Of a stretch of DNA of 64,000 nt, positions 18,186-28,069 are shown piece after piece; within the stretch, counting starts at the first letter, position 1, and each line of letters opens with the position of its first letter. The DNA comes from Reinekea forsetii. Lineage in GTDB: Bacteria > Pseudomonadota > Gammaproteobacteria > Pseudomonadales > Natronospirillaceae. The DNA lies in the NCBI RefSeq assembly GCF_002795845.1, contig NZ_CP011797.1, positions 1,077,501 through 1,141,500 on the forward strand, read 5' to 3'. Made by a program: the position numbers and the translations under genes. A model generated the notes under the pieces. It did not search any database and had not been told where the DNA came from. It worked only from the letters and a program-made list of their open reading frames with translations.

Positions 18186-18458
18186 ATGCAACAGTGTCTG
18201 AAAGCCTGGGTGTTTGGCAAGGTCCAGGGTGTTGGTTATCGGCTTTTTTGCAAACGCAAGGCGAAAGAGTTGGGTTTGCAAGGCTATGCCCTGAACCTAC
18301 CCGATGGCCGCGTCGAGGTATTGATTTGTGGCGAGGAGGTGCAATTGCAGGAGATGATTGCCGCCCTGTATATTGGGCCGACCTTTGCCCAGGTCTTGGG
18401 TGTGGACGTCGAATCGTCTGAGCCGCAACGCTTGACCGGCTTTATGACCGGTGGCTGA
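18186..18458 (+). CDS. acyP: Acylphosphatase
   Basis: 90 aa from ATG 18186, preceded by AAGGG; the frame extends upstream to 18129 without family similarity. The signature GKVQGVGYR carries the catalytic arginine and ALNLPDGRVEV carries the catalytic asparagine. Acylphosphatases hydrolyse carboxyl-phosphate bonds such as acetyl phosphate or 1,3-bisphosphoglycerate. It converges with the lytic transglycosylase gene, whose stop is 13 bases away. Confidence 0.9.
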   Translation: MQQCLKAWVFGKVQGVGYRLFCKRKAKELGLQGYALNLPDGRVEVLICGEEVQLQEMIAALYIGPTFAQVLGVDVESSEPQRLTGFMTGG

Positions 18459-18471
18459 TTGGGTCGCCGAT

Positions 18472-19059
18472 CTAGTCACTCAAACGCCAATAGTTACGCC
18501 AATAGGTGAGTACCCGTTTCGGATACCAGGTTTGCCCGCGACTGCCGTTATAGCGTGCCAGGGCGCGAACTAGACTGCCGTCTTCGATGCGCAAGTAATG
18601 CGCCAAGATAGTCGTGCCGTAGCGCAGGTTGGTGGCGGTATCCATTAGATTGTCATTTTCGCGGCCAATTTCTTGTTTCCAGAACGGCATGATTTGCATC
18701 ATCCCGCGTGCACCCGCGTAGGAAATAGCATAGGGATCAAAGGCGCTCTCAACCTGAATCAGCGCCAAAACCAGACCGGGCTCGAGTCCCACCCGCACCG
18801 CTTCCTGGTGAATTTGAGTCAATAAAATTAACCGTTGTTGGGCATCCGGCAGCCACCTGCTCAGCGGCTCGGACATGCTGGCGAGCCAGACTTGGCCAAT
18901 ATAGGGGTCTGCAAATGAGTTTGGCTGGTTCAGTGCGCTGCGCAGGGCGGCAGCCAACTCGTTGTCGACGGCATCCGCCCGGGCGAGGTTTGCGGTTAAG
19001 GCGAGCGCAAGGCTGCCTAGCAGTGCGATAAATTTAGAAAATATAGCCATTAGACGCAT
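18472..19059 (-). CDS. Secreted lytic transglycosylase (SLT domain)
   Basis: 195 aa. Signal peptide at residues 1-28 ending LTANLARADA. The SLT/goose-lysozyme-like domain includes LIQVESAFDPYAISYAGARGM-type residues, with the catalytic glutamate in QVES, then MMQIMPFWKQEIG, NLRYGTTILAHYL and ALARYNGSRG. Such enzymes cleave peptidoglycan glycan strands to form 1,6-anhydro-muramic ends in the periplasm. It is small, with only one catalytic domain. The gene is divergent from aspS. Confidence 0.88.
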   Translation of the reverse strand: MRLMAIFSKFIALLGSLALALTANLARADAVDNELAAALRSALNQPNSFADPYIGQVWLASMSEPLSRWLPDAQQRLILLTQIHQEAVRVGLEPGLVLALIQVESAFDPYAISYAGARGMMQIMPFWKQEIGRENDNLMDTATNLRYGTTILAHYLRIEDGSLVRALARYNGSRGQTWYPKRVLTYWRNYWRLSD

Positions 19060-19188
19060 TTTTAATCAAATCAATCAATTATATAGTAACAGATGTGAGG
19101 GTTTGGGCACGGACAGGTTATTTCTTGCGACGTTTACTTGTACACTGCTCCCCTTTTTGCGAATTGACTACTTGGATCGGGAAAAACC

Positions 19189-20961
19189 ATGCGAAGCCTG
19201 TATTGTGGAGAGCTGAATAGCTCTCATATTGATCAAACCGTGACCGTTTCTGGTTGGGTTCATCGTCGTCGTGATCATGGCGGCGTAATTTTCCTTGATA
19301 TGCGCGATCGTGAGGGCATATTACAGGTGGTTTTTGACCCGGATGCTGAGGCCAGTTTTGCCACCGCCGATAAAGTGCGCAGCGAATATGTGGTTGAAAT
19401 AACTGGCCTGGTGCGCGCCCGGCCAGAGGGTACCAGCAATAAAAACATGGGTACCGGCGAAATTGAAATGCTTGGCCGTAGCATTAGCGTATTAAACAAG
19501 GCCCAGACGCCGCCGTTTCCGCTCGATGGTTATTCGGATGTGGGCGAAGACGTCCGCCTCAAGTTCCGGTATATGGACTTACGCCGTCCGGAAATGCAGC
19601 AAAAGCTGATACTGCGCGCGCGCATCACCTCGGCCATTCGTCGGTCCTTGGAAGATCAGGGCTTTATTGACATCGAGACCCCCATCCTGAACCGAGCAAC
19701 GCCCGAAGGCGCGCGCGATTATTTGGTGCCCTCGCGGACCCATGCCGGCTCGTTTTTCTCCTTACCGCAATCGCCGCAACTCTTTAAGCAGTTGTTGATG
19801 GTAGCCGGTTTTGACCGTTATTATCAAATTGCGAAATGTTTTCGCGATGAAGATTTGCGCGCCGATCGACAACCGGAATTTACCCAGATAGATCTTGAAA
19901 CGTCCTTTATGGACGAAGAAGGCATCATGGGCATTACCGAAACCATGATCCGCGAACTGTTTAAGAAAGTTCTCGATGTTGAATTTGACGACTTTCCGAG
20001 AATGGCTTTCGCCGAAGCCATGGAGCGTTACGGCAGTGATAAGCCCGATCTGCGTATCCCCCTGGAGCTGGTTACGGTCAGTGATCTGATGGCAGGTGTT
20101 GAGTTTAAGGTATTTTCCGGCCCGGCGATCGACCCCCAAGGCCGTGTTGCCGCCTTGAAAGTTCCCGGTGGTAATAGCCTGACGCGCAAACAAATCGATG
20201 ATTACACCAAGTTTGTCGGTATCTATGGTGCCAAGGGCTTGGCCTATATCAAGGTTAATGATCTCACGGATCTGGAAGAGGGCCTGCAATCACCGATTGT
20301 GAAATTCTTACCAATAGAAGTGCGCAAAGCCTTATTAGAACGGCTCGACGCCCAGAACGGTGATCTGATCTTTTTTGGTGCCGATAAAGCCAAGATCGTC
20401 AACGATGCCTTGGGTGCTTTGCGCTGCAAGATCGGCGCCGATCTGGATCTCTACACCAAGGCTTGGGCACCGCTTTGGGTGGTCGACTTCCCAATGTTTG
20501 AGCTAAATGGCGACGTGCGCCTGAATGCCTTGCACCATCCCTTTACCATGCCGTCCTGTACCATTGAGGAACTCAAGGCCAATCCGGAGGCCGCGTTGTC
20601 GCGCGCTTACGACATGGTCCTTAATGGCATGGAGCTCGGCGGTGGATCTATTCGTATCCACAATGAAGAAATGCAGAATGCTGTTTTTGATGTTTTGAAA
20701 ATGGACAAGGAAGAGCAAGAAGACAAGTTCGGATTTCTTCTGGCAGCTTTGCGCTTCGGTGCGCCACCGCATGGCGGTTTGGCGTTCGGTTTGGACCGCC
20801 TGGTCATGTTGATGACTGGATCGGACTCTATTCGAGAGGTTATTGCCTTCCCGAAAACCCAAACTGCGGCCTGTGTTATGACTCGTGCGCCGAGTCAGGT
20901 CGAGCCGGAGCAGCTCAAGGAATTGCATATACGCGTTCGTAAAGCCGCTTCGGACACCTAG
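19189..20961 (+). CDS. aspS: Aspartyl-tRNA synthetase
   Basis: 590 aa, full bacterial-type AspRS. An N-terminal OB-fold anticodon domain (about 1-105) begins [20 protein letters not shown]. Class II motif 2 is [18 protein letters not shown] and motif 3 is [16 protein letters not shown], with the bacterial GAD insertion between them (about 290-420). It charges tRNA-Asp. Upstream is a short leader. A strong terminator follows at 20993-21017, so it is separated from ruvC. In Pseudomonas-like order a yebC gene would be expected next and is absent. Confidence 0.97.
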   Translation: MRSLYCGELNSSHIDQTVTVSGWVHRRRDHGGVIFLDMRDREGILQVVFDPDAEASFATADKVRSEYVVEITGLVRARPEGTSNKNMGTGEIEMLGRSISVLNKAQTPPFPLDGYSDVGEDVRLKFRYMDLRRPEMQQKLILRARITSAIRRSLEDQGFIDIETPILNRATPEGARDYLVPSRTHAGSFFSLPQSPQLFKQLLMVAGFDRYYQIAKCFRDEDLRADRQPEFTQIDLETSFMDEEGIMGITETMIRELFKKVLDVEFDDFPRMAFAEAMERYGSDKPDLRIPLELVTVSDLMAGVEFKVFSGPAIDPQGRVAALKVPGGNSLTRKQIDDYTKFVGIYGAKGLAYIKVNDLTDLEEGLQSPIVKFLPIEVRKALLERLDAQNGDLIFFGADKAKIVNDALGALRCKIGADLDLYTKAWAPLWVVDFPMFELNGDVRLNALHHPFTMPSCTIEELKANPEAALSRAYDMVLNGMELGGGSIRIHNEEMQNAVFDVLKMDKEEQEDKFGFLLAALRFGAPPHGGLAFGLDRLVMLMTGSDSIREVIAFPKTQTAACVMTRAPSQVEPEQLKELHIRVRKAASDT

Positions 20962-20992
20962 GTGGAGCCGAAGGGCTGCTGAAATAGATGAT

Positions 20993-21017
20993 AAAAGGAG
21001 CCTTAGCGCTCCTTTTT
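20993..21017 (+). terminator. Rho-independent terminator of aspS
   Basis: Stem AAAAGGAGC / GCTCCTTTTT with a 6-base loop (21002-21007), the T run forming the 3' end. It starts 32 bases after the aspS stop. Confidence 0.85.
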
Positions 21018-21099
21018 GCTTAGTATTTCAGGCAACATAACCGACCGCTGACCTCCAGCGGCGCAATGGCAATAGACCCCTTACCAACAGGATAGATCC

Positions 21100-21621
21100 T
21101 TGACGCTTATATTGGGAATAGATCCGGGCTCGCGCAAGACCGGCTTTGGCATTATTAATCAGGTCGGTGGCAAAACCGAATATGTCACCAGTGGCGTGAT
21201 TCGAGTCCATAAAGAACCTAATATGCCGGCACGCTTGGATCTTATTTTTTCCAGTTTGGTGGGGATTATCACCGAATATGGCCCGCACTGTATGGCGATT
21301 GAGGAAATCTTTATGGGTCGAGGGCCGGATTCAGCGTTAAAGTTGGGTCAGGCGCGAGGCGTTGCCATGGTGGCGGGCACCCAGTCCAAGCTGGAAATAT
21401 TTGAATATGCCGCTCGCAAGGTAAAGCAAGCCGTGGTTGGTAATGGCAATGCCGACAAGGATCAGGTGGCCTACATGGTGCAATCGATCTTGAAGTTGCC
21501 CGGCTTGCCTCAGGAGGACGCGGCGGATGCGCTGGCGGTGGCCTTGTGCCACAACTATGTCCATACCGGATTGATTAACATAGCCGGCGCTACGCGCACT
21601 CGGCGAGGACGGATTGTCTAA
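21100..21621 (+). CDS. ruvC: Holliday junction endonuclease RuvC
   Basis: 173 aa from a TTG start at 21100, the only plausible start, because the family's ILGIDPGSRKTGFG begins at once and AGGA lies about 10 bases upstream. Catalytic acidic residues are D8 in GIDPG, the glutamate in AIEEIF, and the aspartates in EDAADALAVALCH. RuvC cuts Holliday junctions within the RuvABC resolvasome. The stop codon overlaps the next gene's start (TAATG). Confidence 0.95.
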   Translation: MTLILGIDPGSRKTGFGIINQVGGKTEYVTSGVIRVHKEPNMPARLDLIFSSLVGIITEYGPHCMAIEEIFMGRGPDSALKLGQARGVAMVAGTQSKLEIFEYAARKVKQAVVGNGNADKDQVAYMVQSILKLPGLPQEDAADALAVALCHNYVHTGLINIAGATRTRRGRIV

Positions 21622-22265
21622 TGGAACTGCTCTATGGGATTGAACTCTTTGGCATCGTGGTGTTTGCCATGGCCGGGGCAATCGAGGCCTCTCGCTGTCG
21701 CTTTGATCTGTTTGGGGTGCTGGTTCTCGCCTTTGTCTCCGCGCTGGGCGGCGGCACCCTGCGCGACCTGTTGCTGGATGTTTCACCGCTCGCCTGGATC
21801 GGTGATTTAACTCTGGCCTATGTTGCCCTGGTGGCAGGTGTGGCAACCTTTGTGCTAATCAAATTTGTCCGGGTACCCTTTCGAGCCCTGCTCTACGCCG
21901 ACGCGATCGGCCTGGCTGCCTTTACCGTCAGTGGCACCCAAGCGGCTATTGAGTTGGCCATGCCCGGCCTTATCGCTGTTATGATGGGCATGGCCTCCGG
22001 GATCGTCGGCGGTATAGTGCGCGATATCCTAGCCAACGAAATCCCTTTGATTTTTCGCCGGGATGTCTACGCCACAGCCGCCTTGGTTGGGGCTGTTTGG
22101 GTATATTGCAGTCAGCTGTTTAACTTTCATGTGGAGCTGTCGATCCTAATCGGCTTTGGTCTGATCTGTGTGATACGCTTCGCAGCGATCCGCTGGCACC
22201 TATCGTTGCCGGCATTTATGAATACCACTTCTTATCGTAAAGAAAACCACCAAGGTGACTTATGA
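21621..22265 (+). CDS. TRIC-family trimeric cation channel (UPF0126, YadS/YicG-like)
   Basis: 214 aa with about seven membrane helices. Two internal repeats carry the kinked glycine motif: ALGGGTLRDLLLD and GIVGGIVRDILANE, the hallmark of prokaryotic TRIC channels, which conduct K+ or similar monovalent cations. It overlaps ruvC by 1 base and ruvA by 4 bases, so it is inserted inside the ruvCAB operon and translationally coupled. The functional connection to recombination is not obvious. Confidence 0.9.
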   Translation: MELLYGIELFGIVVFAMAGAIEASRCRFDLFGVLVLAFVSALGGGTLRDLLLDVSPLAWIGDLTLAYVALVAGVATFVLIKFVRVPFRALLYADAIGLAAFTVSGTQAAIELAMPGLIAVMMGMASGIVGGIVRDILANEIPLIFRRDVYATAALVGAVWVYCSQLFNFHVELSILIGFGLICVIRFAAIRWHLSLPAFMNTTSYRKENHQGDL

Positions 22266-22867
22266 TTGGCCGAATACAGGGTTTGTTGATAGAGAATAAG
22301 GCGCCAGATCTGCTGATTGATGTTCAGGGTGTCGGTTATGAACTGCAGGCGCCCTTATCGACGGCATTCGCGCTGCCGGGCTTGGGTGACTCGGTCACCT
22401 TGCACACCCACATGGTAGTGCGCGAAGACGCTCAACTCTTATACGGTTTTGCCACCCGGGGCGAACGCACCCTGTTTCGCACCCTGATAAAGATTAATGG
22501 CGTTGGTCCCAAGTTGGCGTTGGCCATCCTTAGTGGCATGGAAACCTCGCGTTTTGTACAACTCATCCACGATCAGGATCCCGGTGCCTTGGTAAAAATA
22601 CCCGGGGTTGGTAAAAAAACCGCCGAACGCCTGATTGTTGAAATGAAAGATAAGTTAAATGCCTTGGGCAGCGCGGGCAGCCTATTGATCACGCCGCTGG
22701 AGGCCCACGCCAACAGTTTCGCGCTGCTCAATGCCCAGCAAGATGCTGAAAGCGCCCTTATTGCGCTCGGTTATAAGCCCGCCCAGGCAGCTAAGGCCGT
22801 CACGACGGTATCCACCGACGGCATGACATCGGAAGCTATTATTCGTGCCGCCCTGAAGGCCCTATAG
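22262..22867 (+). CDS. ruvA: Holliday junction branch-migration protein RuvA
   Basis: 201 aa. An OB-fold domain I ([20 protein letters not shown]) is followed by the two helix-hairpin-helix motifs of domain II ([15 protein letters not shown] and [16 protein letters not shown]). Domain III, which contacts RuvB, is at the C-terminus (about 155-201; [15 protein letters not shown]). It binds the junction and loads RuvB. ATG overlaps the TRIC gene stop; ruvB follows after 8 bases. Confidence 0.96.
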   Translation: MIGRIQGLLIENKAPDLLIDVQGVGYELQAPLSTAFALPGLGDSVTLHTHMVVREDAQLLYGFATRGERTLFRTLIKINGVGPKLALAILSGMETSRFVQLIHDQDPGALVKIPGVGKKTAERLIVEMKDKLNALGSAGSLLITPLEAHANSFALLNAQQDAESALIALGYKPAQAAKAVTTVSTDGMTSEAIIRAALKAL

Positions 22868-22875
22868 AGGTAGTT

Positions 22876-23898
22876 ATGATCGAAACAGATCGGTTTGTTA
22901 GCCCGGTGACGGAGTCCACGCGCGAAGTTCATTATGATCGTGCCATTCGGCCGGCCACGCTGAAAGACTACGTCGGGCAGGTTGCGGTACGTGAAAAAAT
23001 GGAGATTTTCATCGGTGCTGCGCGTAACCGTAATGAACCCCTCGATCACACACTCATCTTCGGGCCTCCGGGTTTGGGCAAGACCACCCTCGCGAATATT
23101 ATCGCTAACGAGATGGGCGTGAATATCAAAACCACCTCCGGACCGGTACTAGAGCGCGCCGGTGACTTGGCCGCCATGCTGACCAATCTGGAAGAGGGCG
23201 ATGTGTTGTTTATCGATGAAATACATCGCCTCGCCGCCAATATCGAAGAGATCCTCTATCCAGCGATGGAAGACTACCAGTTGGATATCATGATTGGCGA
23301 AGGCCCGTCGGCGCGCAGTATTAAGCTTGACCTGCCGCCCTTCACGCTAGTCGGTGCGACCACTCGGGCCGGCTTGCTGACCTCGCCCTTGCGCGATCGC
23401 TTTGGCATAGTTGAACGCTTGGAGTTCTACACTATCGGCGAACTGGCCACCATCGTTGCCCGCTCGGCCACCAAACTGGGTATCGAGGTTGACGATCTCG
23501 GTGCCACCGAAATTGCTCGTCGATCGCGCGGTACCCCGCGCATAGCCAATCGCTTACTGCGTCGGGTGCGCGACTTTGCCGAGATGAAATACGATGGCAA
23601 GGTCAGTTTGGAGGTTGCCGATGGCGCCCTGAACCTGTTACATGTCGATAAGGCTGGCTTTGATCCGCTCGACCGCAAAGTGCTGCTGATCTTGATCGAG
23701 CGCTTTGGCGGCGGTCCCGCCGGCATTGAGAATATTGCCGCGGCCTTGAGTGAAGAGCGCGATACGCTGGAAGATGTGGTAGAGCCGTATCTGATTCAGC
23801 AGGGGTATCTGGTTCGGACCCCGCGGGGACGGATGGTCACGGACCTAGCCTATTTGCATTTTGAATTACCGGTACCGACGCTAGGCCGATCGACCTAG
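22876..23898 (+). CDS. ruvB: Holliday junction helicase RuvB
   Basis: 340 aa AAA+ motor. Walker [12 protein letters not shown], Walker B LFIDEIHR, sensor 1 VGATTRAG, an arginine finger in SPLRDRFG, sensor 2 in [13 protein letters not shown], and a C-terminal winged helix (about 260-335). It drives branch migration with RuvA. The 180 bases after it hold no gene; ybgC, which lies here in Pseudomonas, is absent. Confidence 0.97.
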   Translation: MIETDRFVSPVTESTREVHYDRAIRPATLKDYVGQVAVREKMEIFIGAARNRNEPLDHTLIFGPPGLGKTTLANIIANEMGVNIKTTSGPVLERAGDLAAMLTNLEEGDVLFIDEIHRLAANIEEILYPAMEDYQLDIMIGEGPSARSIKLDLPPFTLVGATTRAGLLTSPLRDRFGIVERLEFYTIGELATIVARSATKLGIEVDDLGATEIARRSRGTPRIANRLLRRVRDFAEMKYDGKVSLEVADGALNLLHVDKAGFDPLDRKVLLILIERFGGGPAGIENIAAALSEERDTLEDVVEPYLIQQGYLVRTPRGRMVTDLAYLHFELPVPTLGRST

Positions 23899-24080
23899 CC
23901 AAGCTCGTTGGATGTTGGTTTAGGCCAATTTGACCGGGAGAAGGGTGATAAATGCGAAAAATGTTTGAAAAATACCCGTCACGGCGCTTAAGTAGCTGGA
24001 ATTCAAAGGCGTTATTCTCTAGCCTGTCGGATCAATATTAATTTAGCCTGTCAAACTAATGAAACAACAAGGAATATTCT

Positions 24081-24788
24081 GTGGGTGAACAGCTTTCATA
24101 CTGGCAACTGATCGTCGATGCATCAATTATTGTCAAACTGGTGATGCTCGTTTTGTTGGGCCTGTCGACTCTGACCTGGGTGTTTATCTTTGAGCGCCGC
24201 AGTGTAATCAATGATTCCTTCAAAAAATTTGCCGCCTTCGAAGAGCGGTTTTGGTCGGGCATTGATTTGGCCCACCTATATCGCCAGGTGAATGCCAATC
24301 CGGAAGCCAATAACGGCGGTGAAGCAATATTTCGCGCCGGTTTCAAGGAATTCTCCCGTTCGCGCCAGCAACAGGTAACCGATGCAGACGGTATTATGGC
24401 TGGGTGCCAGCGCTCGATGCGGGTTGCTGTGAGCAAGGAAGCCGAACATCTGGACTCACACCTGTCCTTCTTAGCGACCGTCGGTTCTACCAGTCCTTAT
24501 ATCGGCTTGTTCGGTACCGTGTGGGGTATTATGAATTCGTTTCTCGGCTTGGCGACCGTCACCCAGGTATCGCTTGCCACCGTGGCACCCGGCATTGCCG
24601 AAGCGCTGATCGCAACGGCTATGGGTCTGTTTGCCGCGATACCGGCGGTGATCGCCTATAATCGTTACTCGGCTCGCGCCGAGAAGATGTTGACCAATCT
24701 CGACACCTTCGCAGAAGAATTTTCGGCTATCCTTCATCGTCAAGCCCATATGCTGGCGCACCAGCAACGTAAACAGGAAACGCCATGA
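24081..24788 (+). CDS. tolQ: Tol-Pal system proton channel subunit TolQ
   Basis: 235 aa from GTG 24081 with AAGGA about 8 bases upstream. Three membrane helices: about 17-37, and the pair in VGSTSPYIGLFGTVWGIMNSF and EALIATAMGLFAAIPAVIAYN, the MotA/TolQ/ExbB signature. It forms the inner-membrane motor with TolR that energises TolA during envelope constriction. It is the first gene of tolQRAB, each gene overlapping the next. Confidence 0.96.
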   Translation: MGEQLSYWQLIVDASIIVKLVMLVLLGLSTLTWVFIFERRSVINDSFKKFAAFEERFWSGIDLAHLYRQVNANPEANNGGEAIFRAGFKEFSRSRQQQVTDADGIMAGCQRSMRVAVSKEAEHLDSHLSFLATVGSTSPYIGLFGTVWGIMNSFLGLATVTQVSLATVAPGIAEALIATAMGLFAAIPAVIAYNRYSARAEKMLTNLDTFAEEFSAILHRQAHMLAHQQRKQETP

Positions 24789-25213
24789 AGCTGCGGTCCA
24801 AACGCAAGCCGGTCGCCGACATGAATGTGGTGCCCTATATCGATGTCATGCTAGTACTGTTGATTATCTTTATGGTGACCGCGCCTATGCTGGTGCAGGG
24901 CGTCAGTGTCGATATCCCCAAGGTGGATTCAGCGCCGATTACCGTGGACGAACGTAAGCAGCATCTGATCATAGCCCTGACCAAAGAAGGCCAGGCGTTA
25001 ATTGAGCGCGGCGACGAAGAGCCGGCTCAGGTCGATGACCAAGGTATTGCGACCTACGTTGGCGGTATTTTGTCGGCCGATCCTGGCCTGCAAGTTTTAT
25101 TGCGTGCCGACAGAACAGTGCCCTACGGGCGGATTATGGAGGTCATGTCCAGTCTTCAGGCTGCCGGTATGGATTCAGTCGGTCTAATTACTGAGGCGCC
25201 CGATGAGCTCTAG
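24785..25213 (+). CDS. tolR: Tol-Pal system protein TolR (ExbD family)
   Basis: 142 aa. One N-terminal helix with the proton-carrying aspartate in VVPYIDVMLVLLIIFMV and a periplasmic domain. It starts within a 4-base overlap with tolQ and overlaps tolA by 11 bases. Confidence 0.95.
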   Translation: MKLRSKRKPVADMNVVPYIDVMLVLLIIFMVTAPMLVQGVSVDIPKVDSAPITVDERKQHLIIALTKEGQALIERGDEEPAQVDDQGIATYVGGILSADPGLQVLLRADRTVPYGRIMEVMSSLQAAGMDSVGLITEAPDEL

Positions 25214-26096
25214 AGCGAATTATCGCCTAGTGGGTAAGGACTTTAGCTTGCCATTGGTGGGCGCCATAGTGGTCCATATCATAGCCCTGGCTCTGCTGAT
25301 CGGTTCGTGGAGTGTTTCTCATCACAAGTCATCCGAATTTGAAATGCCCCGAAACATCGTCGCCAAGGTGGTCACGCTTGAGCAGGTTAAACCGACCGTA
25401 AAACCGCAAGTCGCGGTTAAGCCGAAACCTAAGCCAAAGGTCGTCACGCCTAAACCCAAACCCAAACCTAAACCCAAACCTAAGCCGAAAGTCGTTACGC
25501 CAAAGCCTGCGCCGGTGGTAAGTGAGCCGAAGGTGGAGGTGCCGGTTGAGAAGGCGGTAAATATTGCTAAGCCGGCTGTTGTCGCCGCGCCTATTACGCC
25601 GACCCCTGAGCCCCCAGCGGTTGAAGAAAAGGTCGTGCCGGTTGCCCCGAAACCAATAGAGAAGCTCGATTCCACCGAGGATCTGTTTGATGAAATGCTG
25701 GCTTCCTTGGCGGCCGAAGAAGAGCAAATTAACCAGCAAAAGGATCAGCTTGAACAGGAATTAGCCCGAAGAATTGCCATCGAAGCGCAGGTGGGCGACT
25801 ATGTTCTGGTCATTACTCAGCAGATAGAAGAAAAGTGGTCGCGTCCAGCAGAGCTGCGGCTAATGGACCTAGCCGATATCCAGGCGGTGGTCGCGGTGGA
25901 AATCTTGCCGACTGGTGAGCTGCAAAGTGCCTCGATCCTGCAAGCAAGCGGCAACGCCAACTATGATCAATCGGTACTTCGGGCCATTGAGAAGGTGCGC
26001 CGCTTTCAGGTTCCGGCAGATCCAGAGGTATTCGAAAAGGGCGGTTTTCGCCGCCTGAACATCATCTTTAGACCAGAGGATTTAATGAAACCATGA
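25203..26096 (+). CDS. tolA: Tol-Pal system envelope-spanning protein TolA
   Basis: 297 aa. Membrane anchor at about 17-36, then a proline/lysine-rich linker (about 60-105), a helical segment (about 155-195) and the C-terminal TolA III domain (GDYVLVITQQIEEKW to IIFRPEDL). It links the TolQR motor to TolB and Pal. The long alanine-rich helix of the enterobacterial protein is replaced here by (PK)n repeats and a short coiled coil. It overlaps tolR by 11 bases and tolB by 4. Confidence 0.92.
   Translation: MSSRANYRLVGKDFSLPLVGAIVVHIIALALLIGSWSVSHHKSSEFEMPRNIVAKVVTLEQVKPTVKPQVAVKPKPKPKVVTPKPKPKPKPKPKPKVVTPKPAPVVSEPKVEVPVEKAVNIAKPAVVAAPITPTPEPPAVEEKVVPVAPKPIEKLDSTEDLFDEMLASLAAEEEQINQQKDQLEQELARRIAIEAQVGDYVLVITQQIEEKWSRPAELRLMDLADIQAVVAVEILPTGELQSASILQASGNANYDQSVLRAIEKVRRFQVPADPEVFEKGGFRRLNIIFRPEDLMKP
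25449..25490 (+). repeat. Hexanucleotide repeat (CCYAAR)7 in tolA encoding (PK)7
   Basis: Seven tandem copies of a CCN-AAR unit with few differences (CCTAAA and CCCAAA alternate, ending CCTAAG CCGAAA). Slippage would change linker length by Pro-Lys units without breaking the frame. The linker also contains PKVVTPKP twice. Confidence 0.85.
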
Positions 26097-27397
26097 ATAT
26101 GGCCAGACTAACGCAACGACTCTTCTTGGTGGCTTTTTTCTTGCTGCCAACTGTGGTTCTGGCGGATCTTGATATTGTCGTGACTAAGGGTTACGACTCG
26201 AAAACCAAAATGGCCATCGTACCTTTCTTCTGGGGTGAGGCGACTGTTTTGCCCGAGAAGATTGATGCCATCATGACCAATAATATGGTCCGAACGGGTC
26301 GGTTCGACGTCCTGCCATCCGAGTCGATGTTAAGCCAACCGTCCACCGAGGAGGGTGTGTTCTTTCGTGATTGGCAGTTGTTGGGTCAGGAATACCTGGT
26401 TATCGGCCATTTAAAGCCTTTCGCCGATAATAAGATTGAAGCCAAAGTCGCCCTCTATGATGTGGTTAAGAATCGTCGTGTCGTGCAGGTGACCCAGATC
26501 GTGGGTCAGTATCAGCTGCGTGAGTTTGCGCATTCCCTGTCTGATTTGTTTTATGAGCGCATTACCGGAGTGCGTGGGATCTTTTCAACCCGAGTGGCCT
26601 TTGTTACCCGCAAGGCCTTGGCCGATGACCGCTATGACTTCCGCTTACAGGTCGCCGATGCCGACGGTCAGCGGGCTCGAACAGTATATAAATCCGGAGA
26701 ACCGATTATTTCGGTGGCCTGGTCGCACGATGGCCAAAAAATCGCCTTCGCGAATAAGATTGGTGATCGCTGGAAGATTATTATTCAGGACCTGAAAAGC
26801 GGCAAGGTGAACTCGATATCGGATGCGCGCGGCTATACCAGTTCGCCGGCATTTTCTACCGACGGCCGCTATCTGGCCTATGTTTCGAGCAATAAGAACA
26901 GTCCAGAAATCTATATATATGATTTCCAAACCGGTAAATCCGAGCGCCTGACGCGGAATACCTATATAGACACCGAGCCCAGTTTTTCACCGGATTCAAA
27001 ATATTTGGTCTTTACCTCTGAGAAAGGTGGTAAACCGCAAATATATCGCTATGATCTTGCGGCGAAACGATCAGAGCGATTAACGTTCGAGGGCGACCAG
27101 AATTTCCGGGCGCGCTATAGTACCGATGGCAAGTATTTGGTGTTTGTGCACCTTAATGAGGGGCGCTTTCACATAGCCTCGATGGATATGGCTAGTCGGG
27201 ATATTCGGGTCCTAACGGAAACAGATCTTGACGAATCACCCTCCATTGCGCCGAATGGGACTATGCTTGTTTATGCAACCCAAAGAGGAGGTCAAGGCGT
27301 ATTGGCTTGGGTCTCACTCGACGGACAGGTCACCAACCAAATGAAATCAGATTTTGGCGATGTGCTCGAACCGGCTTGGTCGCCCTACTTGAACTGA
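26093..27397 (+). CDS. tolB: Tol-Pal system periplasmic beta-propeller TolB
   Basis: 434 aa. Signal peptide about 1-24 (ending VVLADLDIVV), an N-terminal alpha/beta domain, and a six-bladed WD-like propeller with repeated SPAFSTDGRYLAYVS, EPSFSPDSKYLVFTS and similar blades. It binds Pal and TolA. It overlaps tolA by 4 bases; pal follows after 88 bases. Confidence 0.96.
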   Translation: MNMARLTQRLFLVAFFLLPTVVLADLDIVVTKGYDSKTKMAIVPFFWGEATVLPEKIDAIMTNNMVRTGRFDVLPSESMLSQPSTEEGVFFRDWQLLGQEYLVIGHLKPFADNKIEAKVALYDVVKNRRVVQVTQIVGQYQLREFAHSLSDLFYERITGVRGIFSTRVAFVTRKALADDRYDFRLQVADADGQRARTVYKSGEPIISVAWSHDGQKIAFANKIGDRWKIIIQDLKSGKVNSISDARGYTSSPAFSTDGRYLAYVSSNKNSPEIYIYDFQTGKSERLTRNTYIDTEPSFSPDSKYLVFTSEKGGKPQIYRYDLAAKRSERLTFEGDQNFRARYSTDGKYLVFVHLNEGRFHIASMDMASRDIRVLTETDLDESPSIAPNGTMLVYATQRGGQGVLAWVSLDGQVTNQMKSDFGDVLEPAWSPYLN

Positions 27398-27485
27398 AGA
27401 TAAATGCAGTTCACGCTAGACACCATGGCCGGACATAGAATAGAGTAAGAGAAATAACTTTTAACCTTATAGAAGGGATAGGAAT

Positions 27486-28049
27486 ATGGCTAGATCCAAA
27501 CTGCTCACAGCTGCTGCATTATCATCTGCAATTGTACTTGCGTCTTGTGCGGGCAAAACTGTCAGCGATGATACCTCCGCAACATCAACGGCCACATCGC
27601 CGGAATCAACAACCACAGTTGAAACGTTGGTTTTAGAAACTGACGATGATGTCGCGTTAAATCTAGAGATAGAGCAGGTTGAACCCGATACTCTGATCGA
27701 AGAAAGTGACGAGATGAATATGGATTTGGTTGGCGATCTAGTCTTTTTCGACTACGACAAGGCCGACATTCGAGCTGAATTCCGCGAGATGTTAAATACT
27801 CGTGCAGCCTATTTGGTTGCCAATCCGAACATAGAAGTTGTTCTTGAAGGTCATGCCGACGAGCGCGGTACCCGCGAGTACAACCTGGCCTTGGGCGAGC
27901 GTCGTGCTAAGCAAGTTGCGACCTACTTACAAGTCAAGGGCGTCTCTGCCGGTCAGATCGACGTTGTTAGCTACGGTGAAGAAATGCCGTTGGCGCTGGG
28001 TAAGTCAGAATCTGACTATGCACAGAATCGTCGAGTGAAATTTAAATAA
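27486..28049 (+). CDS. pal: Peptidoglycan-associated lipoprotein Pal
   Basis: 187 aa. Lipoprotein signal with lipobox LASC (Cys at about 22), a Thr/Ser/acidic linker to about 75, then the OmpA-like domain with VFFDYDKADIR and EGHADERGTREYNLALGERR, which bind diaminopimelate in peptidoglycan. It anchors the outer membrane to the cell wall and is moved by TolA/TolB. An AGAAGGGATAGG ribosome-binding region precedes the ATG. Confidence 0.96.
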   Translation: MARSKLLTAAALSSAIVLASCAGKTVSDDTSATSTATSPESTTTVETLVLETDDDVALNLEIEQVEPDTLIEESDEMNMDLVGDLVFFDYDKADIRAEFREMLNTRAAYLVANPNIEVVLEGHADERGTREYNLALGERRAKQVATYLQVKGVSAGQIDVVSYGEEMPLALGKSESDYAQNRRVKFK

Positions 28050-28069
28050 CCACATAAAGACCTAATTCT

